From assembly GCA_963783945.1 (NCBI GenBank), contig CAWAPS010000006.1, positions 124,001-188,000 of the forward strand: DNA of 64,000 nucleotides. The letters run 5' to 3'. Origin of the DNA: CAWAPS01 sp963783945. Its GTDB lineage: Bacteria; Actinomycetota; Acidimicrobiia; Acidimicrobiales; Palsa-688. The notes beneath the pieces were generated by a model. The model was not told where the DNA came from. It searched no databases and worked only from the letters and a program-made list of their open reading frames with translations. Every line of letters begins with the position of its first letter. The stretch's first letter is position 1. A program made the position numbers and the translations under genes. Positions 24,920 to 33,190 of the stretch are shown in pieces.

Positions 24920-26047
24920 ATGGATCTCGATACGTACCGGAAAGGACTGGACGCCTGGCTCGACGAGCATGCCGGCGAGCTGGCTCCCGGCGAGGTCCTG
25001 GGCACGCTCGACGAGCAGATGACCCATCTGGCCAAGATCAAGCGGATGACCTACGACGCTGGCTGGATGCGCTGGGGTTGGCCCGAGCGGGCCGGCGGCC
25101 TGGGAGGGCCTACGATCCTGCGGGCCTATCTCGGAGAAGCCCTGACGGCCCGAGGCCTGGTCGAGGTCGGTGTCTACTCGATGACCGAAGTACTGGCTCC
25201 GACCATGATCGATTTCGCTCCTCCGGAGCTTGCCGCAACAATGGTCCCTCGCCTTCTTCGGGGGGATGAGATGTGGTGCCAAGGGTTCTCCGAGCCGGGC
25301 ACGGGCAGCAACCTGGGTGGGCTGTCGTGCCGGGCCACTCGCACCGACGACGGTTGGCGGGTCAGCGGCCAGAAGGTGTGGACGAGCTACGCCCAATACT
25401 CGAAGCGCTGCGTGCTGCTCACCCGGACCGGTACGCCCGAGTCTGCCCACCGGGGTATCACCGCACTGTTCATCGACATGGACAGCCCCGGAATCACGGT
25501 CCGCCCATTGCTGACCATGCACGGAGTCGAAGAATTCTCCGAGGTGTTCTACGACGACGTGATGGTTCCATTCGACCGGACTCTCGGGGAGGTCGACAAG
25601 GGGTGGGCCGTGGCCATGGACCTGCTCCCGTACGAGCGGACGAACTCGCTCTGGCACCGATGCGCCTACCTGCTGCGGCGGCTCGATCAGTTGCTTGCCA
25701 CCGCTCCCCCCGGCTCCCTGTCGGCTACGGATGTGGGTGAGGTCGTCCAGCTGGTGTACGCGTTCCGCGCCCGTTCGTGGGCTACCCAGTACCGGCTGTC
25801 CGCAGGCGAGCGGCTCGGACCAGAGACTTCCATCGACAAGGTCCTCGTCGCCACCGCGGAACAGGCCGTCTTCGACCTGGCGGCCGGGGCGCTCGCCGAC
25901 CAGGTGATCATCGGCGACGATGCCATGAGCCGGCGCTGGAGGTCCGAGTTCCTCTATTCCCGGGCCGCGACGATCTACGGCGGGAGCTCGGAGATCCAGC
26001 GCAACATCATTGCCCGCCGGCTACTCGACCTGGGAGACGACCGATGA
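24920..26047 (+). CDS. Acyl-CoA dehydrogenase, larger subunit of an adjacent pair
   Basis: A 375-residue acyl-CoA dehydrogenase. Seen: MRWGWPERAGGLGGPTILRA, WCQGFSEPGTGSNLGGLSC, GWRVSGQKVWTSYAQYS (FAD/substrate segment) and C-terminal TIYGGSSEIQRNIIARRLL. The downstream gene overlaps by 4 bp (ATGA) and encodes a second, shorter family member, an arrangement known from steroid catabolism, where such pairs form alpha2-beta2 enzymes acting on bulky acyl-CoAs. The same pair layout recurs at 29564-31725. Confidence 0.9.
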   Translation: MDLDTYRKGLDAWLDEHAGELAPGEVLGTLDEQMTHLAKIKRMTYDAGWMRWGWPERAGGLGGPTILRAYLGEALTARGLVEVGVYSMTEVLAPTMIDFAPPELAATMVPRLLRGDEMWCQGFSEPGTGSNLGGLSCRATRTDDGWRVSGQKVWTSYAQYSKRCVLLTRTGTPESAHRGITALFIDMDSPGITVRPLLTMHGVEEFSEVFYDDVMVPFDRTLGEVDKGWAVAMDLLPYERTNSLWHRCAYLLRRLDQLLATAPPGSLSATDVGEVVQLVYAFRARSWATQYRLSAGERLGPETSIDKVLVATAEQAVFDLAAGALADQVIIGDDAMSRRWRSEFLYSRAATIYGGSSEIQRNIIARRLLDLGDDR

Positions 26048-27015
26048 TGGACAGTGCCGAGCTCGAGCTCTTTACCCAGAGCATCAGGCAGGCCACCGAG
26101 CGTCACACCGGCGGATCCCTGGACGCGGCTCTGGTGGAGCTGGGATGGCAGGACGCGCTGGCCATAAGCCCCCGGATCGCAGTATCGAGCCTGTTTCCAC
26201 TGCAGGGCGCCGCCAACGCCACCTCGTCCGCACTCAGCTATGTCCTCGCGGCCGGGCTCGGGGTGGACGAGAACCTGGCTGCACCCGTAGTACTGCCCGC
26301 TCTCGGCACATGGTTGGCCCCGGGCCGGGTAGCAGTCGACCGGCTGGAGGTCCGGGGGCTCGGGACCGCCGCGCTCCGGGACCACGACTCGGCGCTCGTC
26401 GCCGCCCGCTTCGACGAGGCGGGGACCACGGCGACCGTATCGGTCAGCGTTTCCGAGCTGTCCATACGGCCGGTCAACGGGATGGACCCCGACTACGGGT
26501 TGGCCGAGGTGACCGGCGAGGCGGTCAGGTTTGCCCGGGCCCAGGATCGCCACACTGCCACCTGGGCCGACGCCGTCGCCCTGGGTCAGCTTGCCGTGGG
26601 GCACGAACTGGTGGGGGCGTCGAGGAAGATGCTCGATCTGGCGCGAGAGCACGCACTGGAGCGGATCCAGTTTGGGCGGCCTATCAGCGCGTTCCAGGCG
26701 GTCCGGCACCGCCTGGCCGACACCCTTGTGGCCATCGAAGCGGCGGACTCCGTCCTGGCCGCGGCGTGGGAAGTGCCATCGCAACAGATGGCGGCTTCGG
26801 CGAAGGCTCTGGCGGGGAGAGGAGCCCGGACGGCCGCCCGCCACTGTCAACAGGTCCTGGCCGGAATCGGATTCACCGCAGAGCACCCGTTCCACCACTA
26901 CTTCCGCCGGGTCCTCCTGCTCGATCAACTCCTGGGCACCGCCCGGGCCCTGACCGAGCATCTTGGCCGGGAACTGCTCGACTCGCGGCAGCTTCCGGTC
27001 CTCCTGCCCCTCTGA
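26044..27015 (+). CDS. Acyl-CoA dehydrogenase-like partner subunit
   Basis: A 323-residue divergent acyl-CoA dehydrogenase. ATG at 26044 overlaps the stop of the preceding gene. The N-terminal helical domain is short and the middle beta domain weak, while the C-terminal helical domain is clear: GQLAVGHELVGASRKMLDLAREHA, ERIQFGRPISAFQAVRHRLAD, and FTAEHPFHHYFRRVLLLDQ. Partner subunits in heteromeric acyl-CoA dehydrogenases often lack part of the FAD or catalytic site; the missing EGT-type motif here fits that. It probably works with the product of 24920-26047. Confidence 0.87.
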   Translation: MMDSAELELFTQSIRQATERHTGGSLDAALVELGWQDALAISPRIAVSSLFPLQGAANATSSALSYVLAAGLGVDENLAAPVVLPALGTWLAPGRVAVDRLEVRGLGTAALRDHDSALVAARFDEAGTTATVSVSVSELSIRPVNGMDPDYGLAEVTGEAVRFARAQDRHTATWADAVALGQLAVGHELVGASRKMLDLAREHALERIQFGRPISAFQAVRHRLADTLVAIEAADSVLAAAWEVPSQQMAASAKALAGRGARTAARHCQQVLAGIGFTAEHPFHHYFRRVLLLDQLLGTARALTEHLGRELLDSRQLPVLLPL

Positions 27016-27023
27016 GGACCCGC

Positions 27024-27924
27024 CTATGAGGCGCGCCGCTCCGGTCCTAACGCGCCAGCCTCCGGCCGGCCGATCCCAAGATGATCCCGCAGGGTAGTCC
27101 CGGCGTACTTCTTCCGGAACAGTCCACGACGCTGTAGCTCGGGAACCACCATGCGGACAACGTCTTCGTAGGCGCCGGGCACGTGGGTCGCGGCCACGAC
27201 GAAACCGTCGCAGGCCTCCTCGTCGAACCACTCCTCCATTTGGTCGGCGATGGCATTCCCGGTCCCGACAAAGCGAGGTCCTTGCAAAAGGGTGGCCCGG
27301 TGGCCGGCCAGGTCAGCCACCGTTACCGTATCCCCCCCGATATGCCGGCGCAGGTTCTCCACCAGACCCCGGATGCCCGAGACCGATGCAATGAGCTCGT
27401 CGGTGATCGGCGCATCGAGAGCCAGGCCAGAGAAGTCGTAGTTCATCAGCTCCGACAGAAGCGTCAATGACGCCGTCGGATCGACGAGGTCATTGAGGAA
27501 CAACTGCTCCCGCTCCTCGGCATGAGCTGCGGATTCCCCCACTACCGTGTACACCATCGGCAGCATCTTCACCGCGGCGGGATCGCGACCCGCGGCGGCT
27601 ATCCGCGCCTTCTGGTCCTTGTAGTGGGACCGGGCGACGTCGATGCCCGGATCCCCGGTGAAGATCAACTCGGCCCATCTGGCGGCGAACTCGCGTCCCC
27701 GGCCCGACGATCCGGCCTGTAGCAGCACCGGTCGTCCCTGAGGAGAGCGAGGTACGGTCAGCGGACCCCGCACTCGAAACCACTCCCCCTCGTGGTCGAG
27801 CTCGTGGACCTTGTCCGGGTCGGCAAAGACGGGAGTGGTGCGGTCGAGGATCAGAGCGTCGTCCTCCCCAGGAACCGGAGTACACGGTGGTGCTGCCCGC
27901 CTGCATGAATCCCACCAGCGACAT
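27024..27924 (-). pseudogene. NtaA/SnaA/DszA-family FMN monooxygenase with internal deletion
   Basis: The typical N-terminus MSLVGFMQAGSTTVYSGSW is encoded from ATG 27924. It then breaks off and, in a different frame, the gene resumes with DDALILDRTTPVFADP and continues through RGPLTVPRSPQGRPVLLQAG, FTGDPGIDVARSHYKDQ and FVVAATHVPGAYEDVV to the stop at 27024. Family members are about 440 residues; roughly 150-180 residues between the N-terminal strand and the middle of the barrel are absent. A deletion with frame change at about 27865-27875 explains this. The remaining 249-codon open frame lacks the start of the barrel and is unlikely to be active. It is divergent from the GntR gene. Confidence 0.8.
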
Positions 27925-27971
27925 CTGTCGAGTCGCTCTCACCCGTCCCGCCCGCCTGACATGTGGAAACT

Positions 27972-27993
27972 GTAGTATGTAAGTAGTATGTAA
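27972..27993. promoter_or_regulatory. Two tandem copies of an 11-bp element before the GntR gene
   Basis: gtagtatgtaa is repeated directly at 27972-27982 and 27983-27993, immediately followed by the GntR ATG at 27995. The A/T-rich repeats stand out from the GC-rich surroundings and overlap the likely promoter of the divergent genes, so they may be an autoregulatory operator (inference). Confidence 0.5.
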
Positions 27994-27994
27994 T

Positions 27995-28660
27995 ATGTCA
28001 GATTTCAAAACTGACTTCAGGGCGATCGGCGCGACGGTCCGTCACCGGGCCGCGGGCGAGTTGCGCAACCGGATCGTGAGCGGCCGGCTTCCACCCGGCT
28101 CACGGCTCGATCTGGACCAGCTAACCGCGGAGTTCGGCACCAGTCGCACGCCGATCCGCGAGGCCCTCATCGAGCTGTCGCACGAAGGGCTGGTGACCGT
28201 CGCTCCTCGCAGCGGCATCACCGTGCTCGGCCTCACCGCTGACGACGCGGTTGACAACTTCGCCATCCTGGCCACCCTGGCGGGCAAGGCGGCCGAGTGG
28301 GCCGCCACCCGGATAACGGCGGACGAGCTGACCGGGCTCCGGGAGCTGGCCGACGCCGTTACCCGGGCCGACGACGTGGTCGCCGCCAACTGGCGCTTCC
28401 ACCGGGGCGTCAACCTGGCGTCACGATCGTCTCGCCTGCTGGTGTTCATCCGCCATGCGGTTCGTATCGTGCCTACCAACTACTTCGAGCTGTTCCCAGA
28501 GCAGGAGCAGCAGAGCCGCCATGATCACGCCGCCCTGCTCGATGCCATCGCCCGAGGCAACGGCGGTGACGCCCGGACCATCGCCGAGCACCACGTCCTT
28601 CAAGCCGGCGATGCTCTGGGCGACTGGCTCCAGGCCCAACCGCCCAGACCGCACGACTGA
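27995..28660 (+). CDS. GntR-family regulator, FadR/FCD subfamily
   Basis: A 221-residue regulator. Residues about 15-80 are the winged HTH (AAGELRNRIVSGRLPPGSRLD, LTAEFGTSRTPIREALIEL, GLVTVAPRSGITVLGL). The rest is an FCD ligand domain with metal-site candidates in FHRGVN and RHDHAALLDAI and AEHHV. Such proteins sense small organic acids or acyl-CoAs. No ribosome site is visible, so it may be translated from a leaderless transcript. Its stop codon forms the first bases of a 28-bp tandem repeat. Confidence 0.9.
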   Translation: MSDFKTDFRAIGATVRHRAAGELRNRIVSGRLPPGSRLDLDQLTAEFGTSRTPIREALIELSHEGLVTVAPRSGITVLGLTADDAVDNFAILATLAGKAAEWAATRITADELTGLRELADAVTRADDVVAANWRFHRGVNLASRSSRLLVFIRHAVRIVPTNYFELFPEQEQQSRHDHAALLDAIARGNGGDARTIAEHHVLQAGDALGDWLQAQPPRPHD

Positions 28661-28791
28661 TCGCGCTGACGCCGCTCCTGATCATTGATCGCGCTGGCGC
28701 CGCTCCTGATCATTGATCGCGCTGGCGCCGCTCCTGATCATTGATCGCGCTGGCGCCGCTCCTGATCATTGATCGCGCTGAGCGCCGCTCG
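28658..28791. repeat. 28-bp tandem repeat, four full copies plus a partial fifth
   Basis: Units start at 28658, 28686, 28714 and 28742, each beginning tgatcgcgctg and ending ctgatcat; unit 1 has one substitution and a shorter fifth copy starts at 28770. Each junction contains gatcattgatc, an inverted repeat. The array starts in the GntR stop codon and runs into the 3' end of the convergent enoyl-CoA hydratase gene, supplying its last codons. There are no spacers, so it is not a CRISPR array. Confidence 0.92.
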
Positions 28792-29567
28792 TTGTCGCGG
28801 GCGAGGAGCCGGTCCAGATTCACCCGCAGCTCGGGCGAATCGAACGACCTGTTCTCCGCGCTGAGAGCAAAGTCCAGAGTCGCAAGCACAGCCCGCTCGA
28901 GATGGATATTGAGGATGCGTTTGGTATCTTCGACCGCCTGCTGAGGGAGCGCCACTATCCTCCGGGCGCAGTTCATAGCGTGCTCGAGGACCTCCCCGTC
29001 GGGGCAGACGTGGTTGACCAGACCCAGCTCGGCGGCGCGCCTGGCCGGAATGCGATCCCCGGTCAAGGCATACTCCTTGGCCAGCTGCAGGCTCATCAGC
29101 AGGGGCCACGTGACCGGACCCCCGTCTGCCGCGACCAGCCCGACGAGCACGTGCGGGTCGGCCAGATGCGCACTTTCCTCTATGTAGCTGATGTCCGAAA
29201 GAGCCACGAGGCTGCAGCCCAACCCGACGGCCGGGCCGTTGACCGCGGCGATGATGGGAACCCGGCACCGGACCATACCCGTCACGATCTGGCGACCGTC
29301 GGACAGGCTCTCATTCCGCAGCACCGGGTCGCGTATCAGTTCGTCCAGGTATGAGAAGTCACCACCGGCAGAGAATGCCCGCCCGTTGCCGGTGAGCACG
29401 GCGACGCGTGCTCCCGCGTCGTTGTCGAGCTGAGGGAAAACCTGGGCGAGGCCCTTGTGCAGGATGTGATTGGTGGCGTTGAGATTGTCGGGCCGGTTCA
29501 AACGGATGATTCGCACCGGTCCGTCGACCTCGACTTCGACTTCCTTGGGAAGGTCGTATTTCGTCAT
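28710..29567 (-). CDS. Enoyl-CoA hydratase/isomerase family protein
   Basis: A 285-residue crotonase. ATG at 29567 overlaps the preceding acyl-CoA dehydrogenase stop by 4 bp. Seen: IIRLNRPDNLNATN, oxyanion-hole segments GRAFSAGGDFSYL and GPAVGLGCSLVALSDI, and VGLVAADGGPVTWPLLM. It would hydrate the enoyl-CoA formed by the dehydrogenase upstream. The domain ends near LLARDNERR; the last 20 or so residues are encoded by the 28-bp repeats, so the natural C-terminus was probably extended by repeat expansion. Confidence 0.88.
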   Translation of the reverse strand: MTKYDLPKEVEVEVDGPVRIIRLNRPDNLNATNHILHKGLAQVFPQLDNDAGARVAVLTGNGRAFSAGGDFSYLDELIRDPVLRNESLSDGRQIVTGMVRCRVPIIAAVNGPAVGLGCSLVALSDISYIEESAHLADPHVLVGLVAADGGPVTWPLLMSLQLAKEYALTGDRIPARRAAELGLVNHVCPDGEVLEHAMNCARRIVALPQQAVEDTKRILNIHLERAVLATLDFALSAENRSFDSPELRVNLDRLLARDNERRSARSMIRSGASAINDQERRQRDQ

Positions 29568-30694
29568 GACGTGGGCAGCCCGAGTATGCGGGTGGCGACG
29601 AGGTTGCGCTGTATCTGTGACGTGCCGCCCATGACACTTTGGGCCCGACTGTAGAGGTACAGCTTCAGGTACGTGTCGTCCTCTCCGCCGTGGGCCGCGC
29701 CGCCTATGGACAGGGCGGCGTGGCCTACCGCCTGCTCGACCGATGTCATCAGCAACTTGTCCACCGAGCCCTCCGGGCCGTGCGAGATCCCGTCCAGCCG
29801 ATCCGAGAGCCGCCGGCAGACATGGAGCCGCAACACCTCCGACTCGACCATGGCCCATCCCAGATCGCGAATTTGCTCCGGGCCGAACCGGCCCGTGTCA
29901 TCCCTCACCCGCCGGGCCAGCTCATTGACGACCTTGTTGTAGCGAGCCACGTACCCGAGCTCGCCCGGTTCGCGCTCATGGCTGACCACAGTCATGGCCA
30001 GCTTCCACCCTTCGCCCGGCTGGCCGATCATGTCGGAAGCGGCTACCCGGGCCTCGCTGAAGATGACCTCACCGAACTCTCTGGTGATTCCGTTGATCAT
30101 GCGGAGGGGCCGCTGCTCGATTCCCGGTTGACGCATCGGAACGGCGAAGGCCGACAGGCCGCGGTGCTTGGGAACCGTCGTATCGGTGCGGGCCAGCAGC
30201 AGACACAGGTCTGCGGCGTCCGAGTAGCTCGTCCACACCTTGTGCCCGGTGATGACGTATTGGTCCCCATCCAGCTCGGCCCGGGTGGTGAGCGAGGCCA
30301 GGTCCGAACCGGCGTCCGGCTCGCTGAAGCCCTGGCACCACCTGTCGCGTCCGTTGACGATGCCGGGTAGGAAGCGCCGCTTGATGTCGTCGCTGCCATG
30401 GTGGAGGATCCCTTGCACGAGGTAACCGAGGCTCGGTCTCGGCGGCGCTCCCGCAGCCGAGAGCTCCTCGTCCACGATGACCTCGTAGACGCTTGGCAGC
30501 CCATGCCCCCCAATGTCCTTGGGCCAGGACAGACCGAAAAAGCCGGCGTCGTAGAGAGCATGGTGCCACGCCACCTGCCCCGCCCAGTAGTCGTCCGAAG
30601 TCGAGGAAGGCGGGAGTCCGGGATTGTTGCGAGCCAGCCACTGGCGTAGACGCAAGCGGAACTCCGACTCTTCAGGCGAGTCACCGAAGTCCAT
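29564..30694 (-). CDS. Acyl-CoA dehydrogenase, larger subunit of the second pair
   Basis: A 376-residue acyl-CoA dehydrogenase. MDFGDSPEESEF at 30694 is the start (GGAGG just upstream); the open frame continues 22 codons further. Seen: LSWPKDIGGHGLPSVYEV, WCQGFSEPDAGSDLASL, QYVITGHKVWTSYSDAADLC and C-terminal MGGTSQIQRNLVATRILG. It overlaps the upstream partner gene by 14 bp and the downstream hydratase by 4 bp, forming a three-gene beta-oxidation operon. Confidence 0.9.
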   Translation of the reverse strand: MDFGDSPEESEFRLRLRQWLARNNPGLPPSSTSDDYWAGQVAWHHALYDAGFFGLSWPKDIGGHGLPSVYEVIVDEELSAAGAPPRPSLGYLVQGILHHGSDDIKRRFLPGIVNGRDRWCQGFSEPDAGSDLASLTTRAELDGDQYVITGHKVWTSYSDAADLCLLLARTDTTVPKHRGLSAFAVPMRQPGIEQRPLRMINGITREFGEVIFSEARVAASDMIGQPGEGWKLAMTVVSHEREPGELGYVARYNKVVNELARRVRDDTGRFGPEQIRDLGWAMVESEVLRLHVCRRLSDRLDGISHGPEGSVDKLLMTSVEQAVGHAALSIGGAAHGGEDDTYLKLYLYSRAQSVMGGTSQIQRNLVATRILGLPTS

Positions 30695-31725
30695 CGACAC
30701 CTCCGATCCGGTTGTGCTCGAGGACCCTGACCAGGCTGGGCCCGACTCCTCCGAGCACATCGGTCGACAGCAGGGCCCGCCTCAAATAGACGTGGGCCAG
30801 ACAATCCCACGTGTTGCCGATGCCACCATGGACCTGGATGGCGGTCTCGCACACGGCGCGAGCGGCCCGGGCGCAGTACGCCTTGCCCACCGCCGCCGCG
30901 GCCAGGGCGTCGGCCGGCGGGAGGGCGTCCACGGCCCATGCGGCATGAAGGGCCACGCTGCGCGACCCCTCCATCGCCACCTGAGCATCGGCCAAGAGGT
31001 GCTGGAGGGCCTGAAAAGAGCCGACCGGCACCCCGTACTGCCTGCGGGACGCGGCGTACTCGCTGGCCAGGCGGATGGCCCCTCGCATAACGCCCACCAG
31101 ATCGGCGCACGTCACGGCGAGCCCCAACGCCGTCCAGGTCTGGATGTCATCAGCTGTGACATCCCCGCCGGCGTCGGTGATGGGCGACACTGGTGCGCCG
31201 TGGTCCACGCCGGCCCCCGGGCGGGTGAGATCGACGCCTCCGAGCGGTCCGTCCACCGAAACTTCGGCGAGCGAGTACTCCTCCGGCCCGGCGACGAGCA
31301 GCAACGCAGATACGGCATTGCGGGCGTCAATGGCGACGGCACGGCGCGGCAGCTGCCCATCTACCTGGCAGGCGACGGCCGAGAGATCGCCGGCCAAGGC
31401 GACCGTCTCAGGTGACGTGGCGGGCGCCGCCCCCGCCAGCCGCCGGAGATCGGCGGCCAGGGTGGAACCGAGAAGCGCAGCATCGGCGAGGCCCCGCCCG
31501 AGCTCCTCGGCGACTATCGCCACTTCGACGGCGGAGGCGAGGGGATCGCTGCCGTCTCCGGCGACGCGCGAATTCTCGCCAGCCCGCCGCCTCGATCGCG
31601 GCGTCCAGCTTGGCCATCCGCTCGGCGTCACCGAGCTCTCGCACCCCCCGGGGACCGAGGCGGTCCACGACCTGGGCGGCAGAGTCGCGAAGAGCTTGCT
31701 GTTCGGGTGAATACCGGACGTCCAT
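30681..31725 (-). pseudogene. Acyl-CoA dehydrogenase partner subunit, broken by a single frameshift
   Basis: ATG at 31725 (AGGAGG upstream) starts MDVRYSPEQQALRDSAAQVV through AIEAAGWRE, a normal acyl-CoA dehydrogenase N-terminus. At about 31570-31580 the reading frame must shift to continue as VAGDGSDPLASAVEVAIVAEELGRG, the expected next segment, and then runs to 30681 (SEYAASRRQYGVPVGSFQALQHLLADAQ, QVHGGIGNTWDCLAHVYLRRALL). Removing one base in gaattcgcgcgtcgc restores a single frame of about 347 codons. The break may be real decay or a sequencing error. It would be the partner of 29564-30694. Confidence 0.8.
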
Positions 31726-31799
31726 CAGCCGTTCCTCCTACGGCTGCGGGACCCGCAGAACATGAGGCCCGGTGCCATCGGCGACATTCTTTCTAGCAC

Positions 31800-31829
31800 T
31801 TGATAAGGCTGTCAACTCGCACGACTAGT
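31800..31829 (+). promoter_or_regulatory. Possible promoter of the 31839 acyl-CoA dehydrogenase gene
   Basis: ttgata (31800-31805) and actagt (31824-31829) are 18 bp apart, 9 bp before the ATG. If used, the mRNA would have almost no leader. The -10 box is a poor match, so this is tentative. Confidence 0.25.
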
Positions 31830-31838
31830 CTCGGGAGC

Positions 31839-33008
31839 ATGCCCAACGAGGACGTCGCGGTCGCCAGCACGGATCCGGAGACGCGTCGCGAGATCATCGA
31901 TACGGTGCGGCGCTTCGTGGCGAAAGAGGTCATCCCGCACGCCGCCGAGATGGAGCGAGCGGATGACTTCCCGACCGAGATCGTGCAGCAGATGCGAGAG
32001 CTCGGGCTCTTTGGCGTCACCATCCCGGAGTCACATGGGGGACTGGGTCTCGACCTATTGACCTACATCGGCGTGATCGAGGAGCTGGCGTATGGGTGGA
32101 TGAGCCTGACCGGCATTATCAACACCCACACCATGGCAGCCACGCTGATCATGTACCACGGGAGCGAGGACCAGAAGCGACGCTGGTTGCCATCGATGGC
32201 AGCGGGAGAGCGACGAGGGGCCCTGTCGCTGTCCGAACCCGACGCCGGAAGTGATACCCGCAACATTTCCTGCCGGGCCCGCCGCGACGGCGAAGAATAC
32301 GTGCTCAACGGGACCAAGGCGTGGGTGACCAACGGCCAACGGGCCGGCATCGTGGCCCTCGCCGCCCGGACCGACGAAGGCATCAGTGCCTTCATAGTGG
32401 AAAAGGAACCGGGCCCTCGATTCGAGGGAATCTCCGTCAGCAAGCAGGTGGGAAAGCTCGGGTACAAGGGCGTAGAAACGGTAGAAATGGCCTACTCGGA
32501 CCATCACATCCCCGTAGCCAACCTGGTCGGCGAAGCCGGGCGCGGGTTACCCCAGATCCTCGGGGTCCTCGAGGTCGGACGCATAAATATCGCCTCTCGT
32601 GCCGTCGGGGTCGCTCGGGCGGCTTTTGATGCTGCCCTCGCCTACGCCCAGGAGCGAGTGACTTTCGGAAAGCCCATCGCCGAGCACCAGGCTATTCAGC
32701 TCAAACTGGCGGACATGGCCACCCGGCTCGAAGCCGCCCGGCTCCTCACCCGGAATGCCGCTGAGCGCAAAGCGTCGGGTTTGCGGTGTGATGTCGAAGC
32801 CGGGATGGCGAAGTTGTTCGCCAGCGAAACGGCCCTCGAACTGGCCATGGAGGCCATGCGTATCCACGGCGGGGTGGGCTACACCGTCGACTTTCCGGTA
32901 GAGCGGTATTATCGGGATGCTCCTTTGATGGTGATTGGGGAGGGGACAAATGAGATTCAACGGCTGGTGATCGCCCGGGGTCTCCTGGCCCGGGCACGCG
33001 GCCAGTAG
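31839..33008 (+). CDS. Acyl-CoA dehydrogenase
   Basis: A 389-residue canonical acyl-CoA dehydrogenase (start MPNEDVAVAS at 31839, GGGAG just upstream). Seen: LFGVTIPESHGGLGLDLLTY, ALSLSEPDAGSDTRNISC, EYVLNGTKAWVTNGQRA, and C-terminal IHGGVGYTVDFPVERYYRDA with IGEGTNEIQRLVIARGLL, where the EGT Glu is the usual catalytic base in many family members. It is thus a complete, probably active homotetrameric-type enzyme, unlike the two-gene pairs nearby. It is divergent from the 30681-31725 operon. Confidence 0.93.
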   Translation: MPNEDVAVASTDPETRREIIDTVRRFVAKEVIPHAAEMERADDFPTEIVQQMRELGLFGVTIPESHGGLGLDLLTYIGVIEELAYGWMSLTGIINTHTMAATLIMYHGSEDQKRRWLPSMAAGERRGALSLSEPDAGSDTRNISCRARRDGEEYVLNGTKAWVTNGQRAGIVALAARTDEGISAFIVEKEPGPRFEGISVSKQVGKLGYKGVETVEMAYSDHHIPVANLVGEAGRGLPQILGVLEVGRINIASRAVGVARAAFDAALAYAQERVTFGKPIAEHQAIQLKLADMATRLEAARLLTRNAAERKASGLRCDVEAGMAKLFASETALELAMEAMRIHGGVGYTVDFPVERYYRDAPLMVIGEGTNEIQRLVIARGLLARARGQ

Positions 33009-33190
33009 ACCCGCAGTACGTTGCGGTTTTCGAGAAACTTGGTGAGACGGTTCGATGATTGATTTGAAGTGGGTGGGACCCGCCGTCGGTCCGGTATGTC
33101 CGTGTGGCATTTGGAAAATGAATATCAGCCGGCTTGCCGTAGCAGCCGGTCTGGTGTAGACAGGCCGATATAGGCCAAGGGGAGGAATGG

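Noticed and set aside
28658..28791. Possible CRISPR array
   Set aside because: Repeats are strictly tandem with no spacers, and no cas genes are present.
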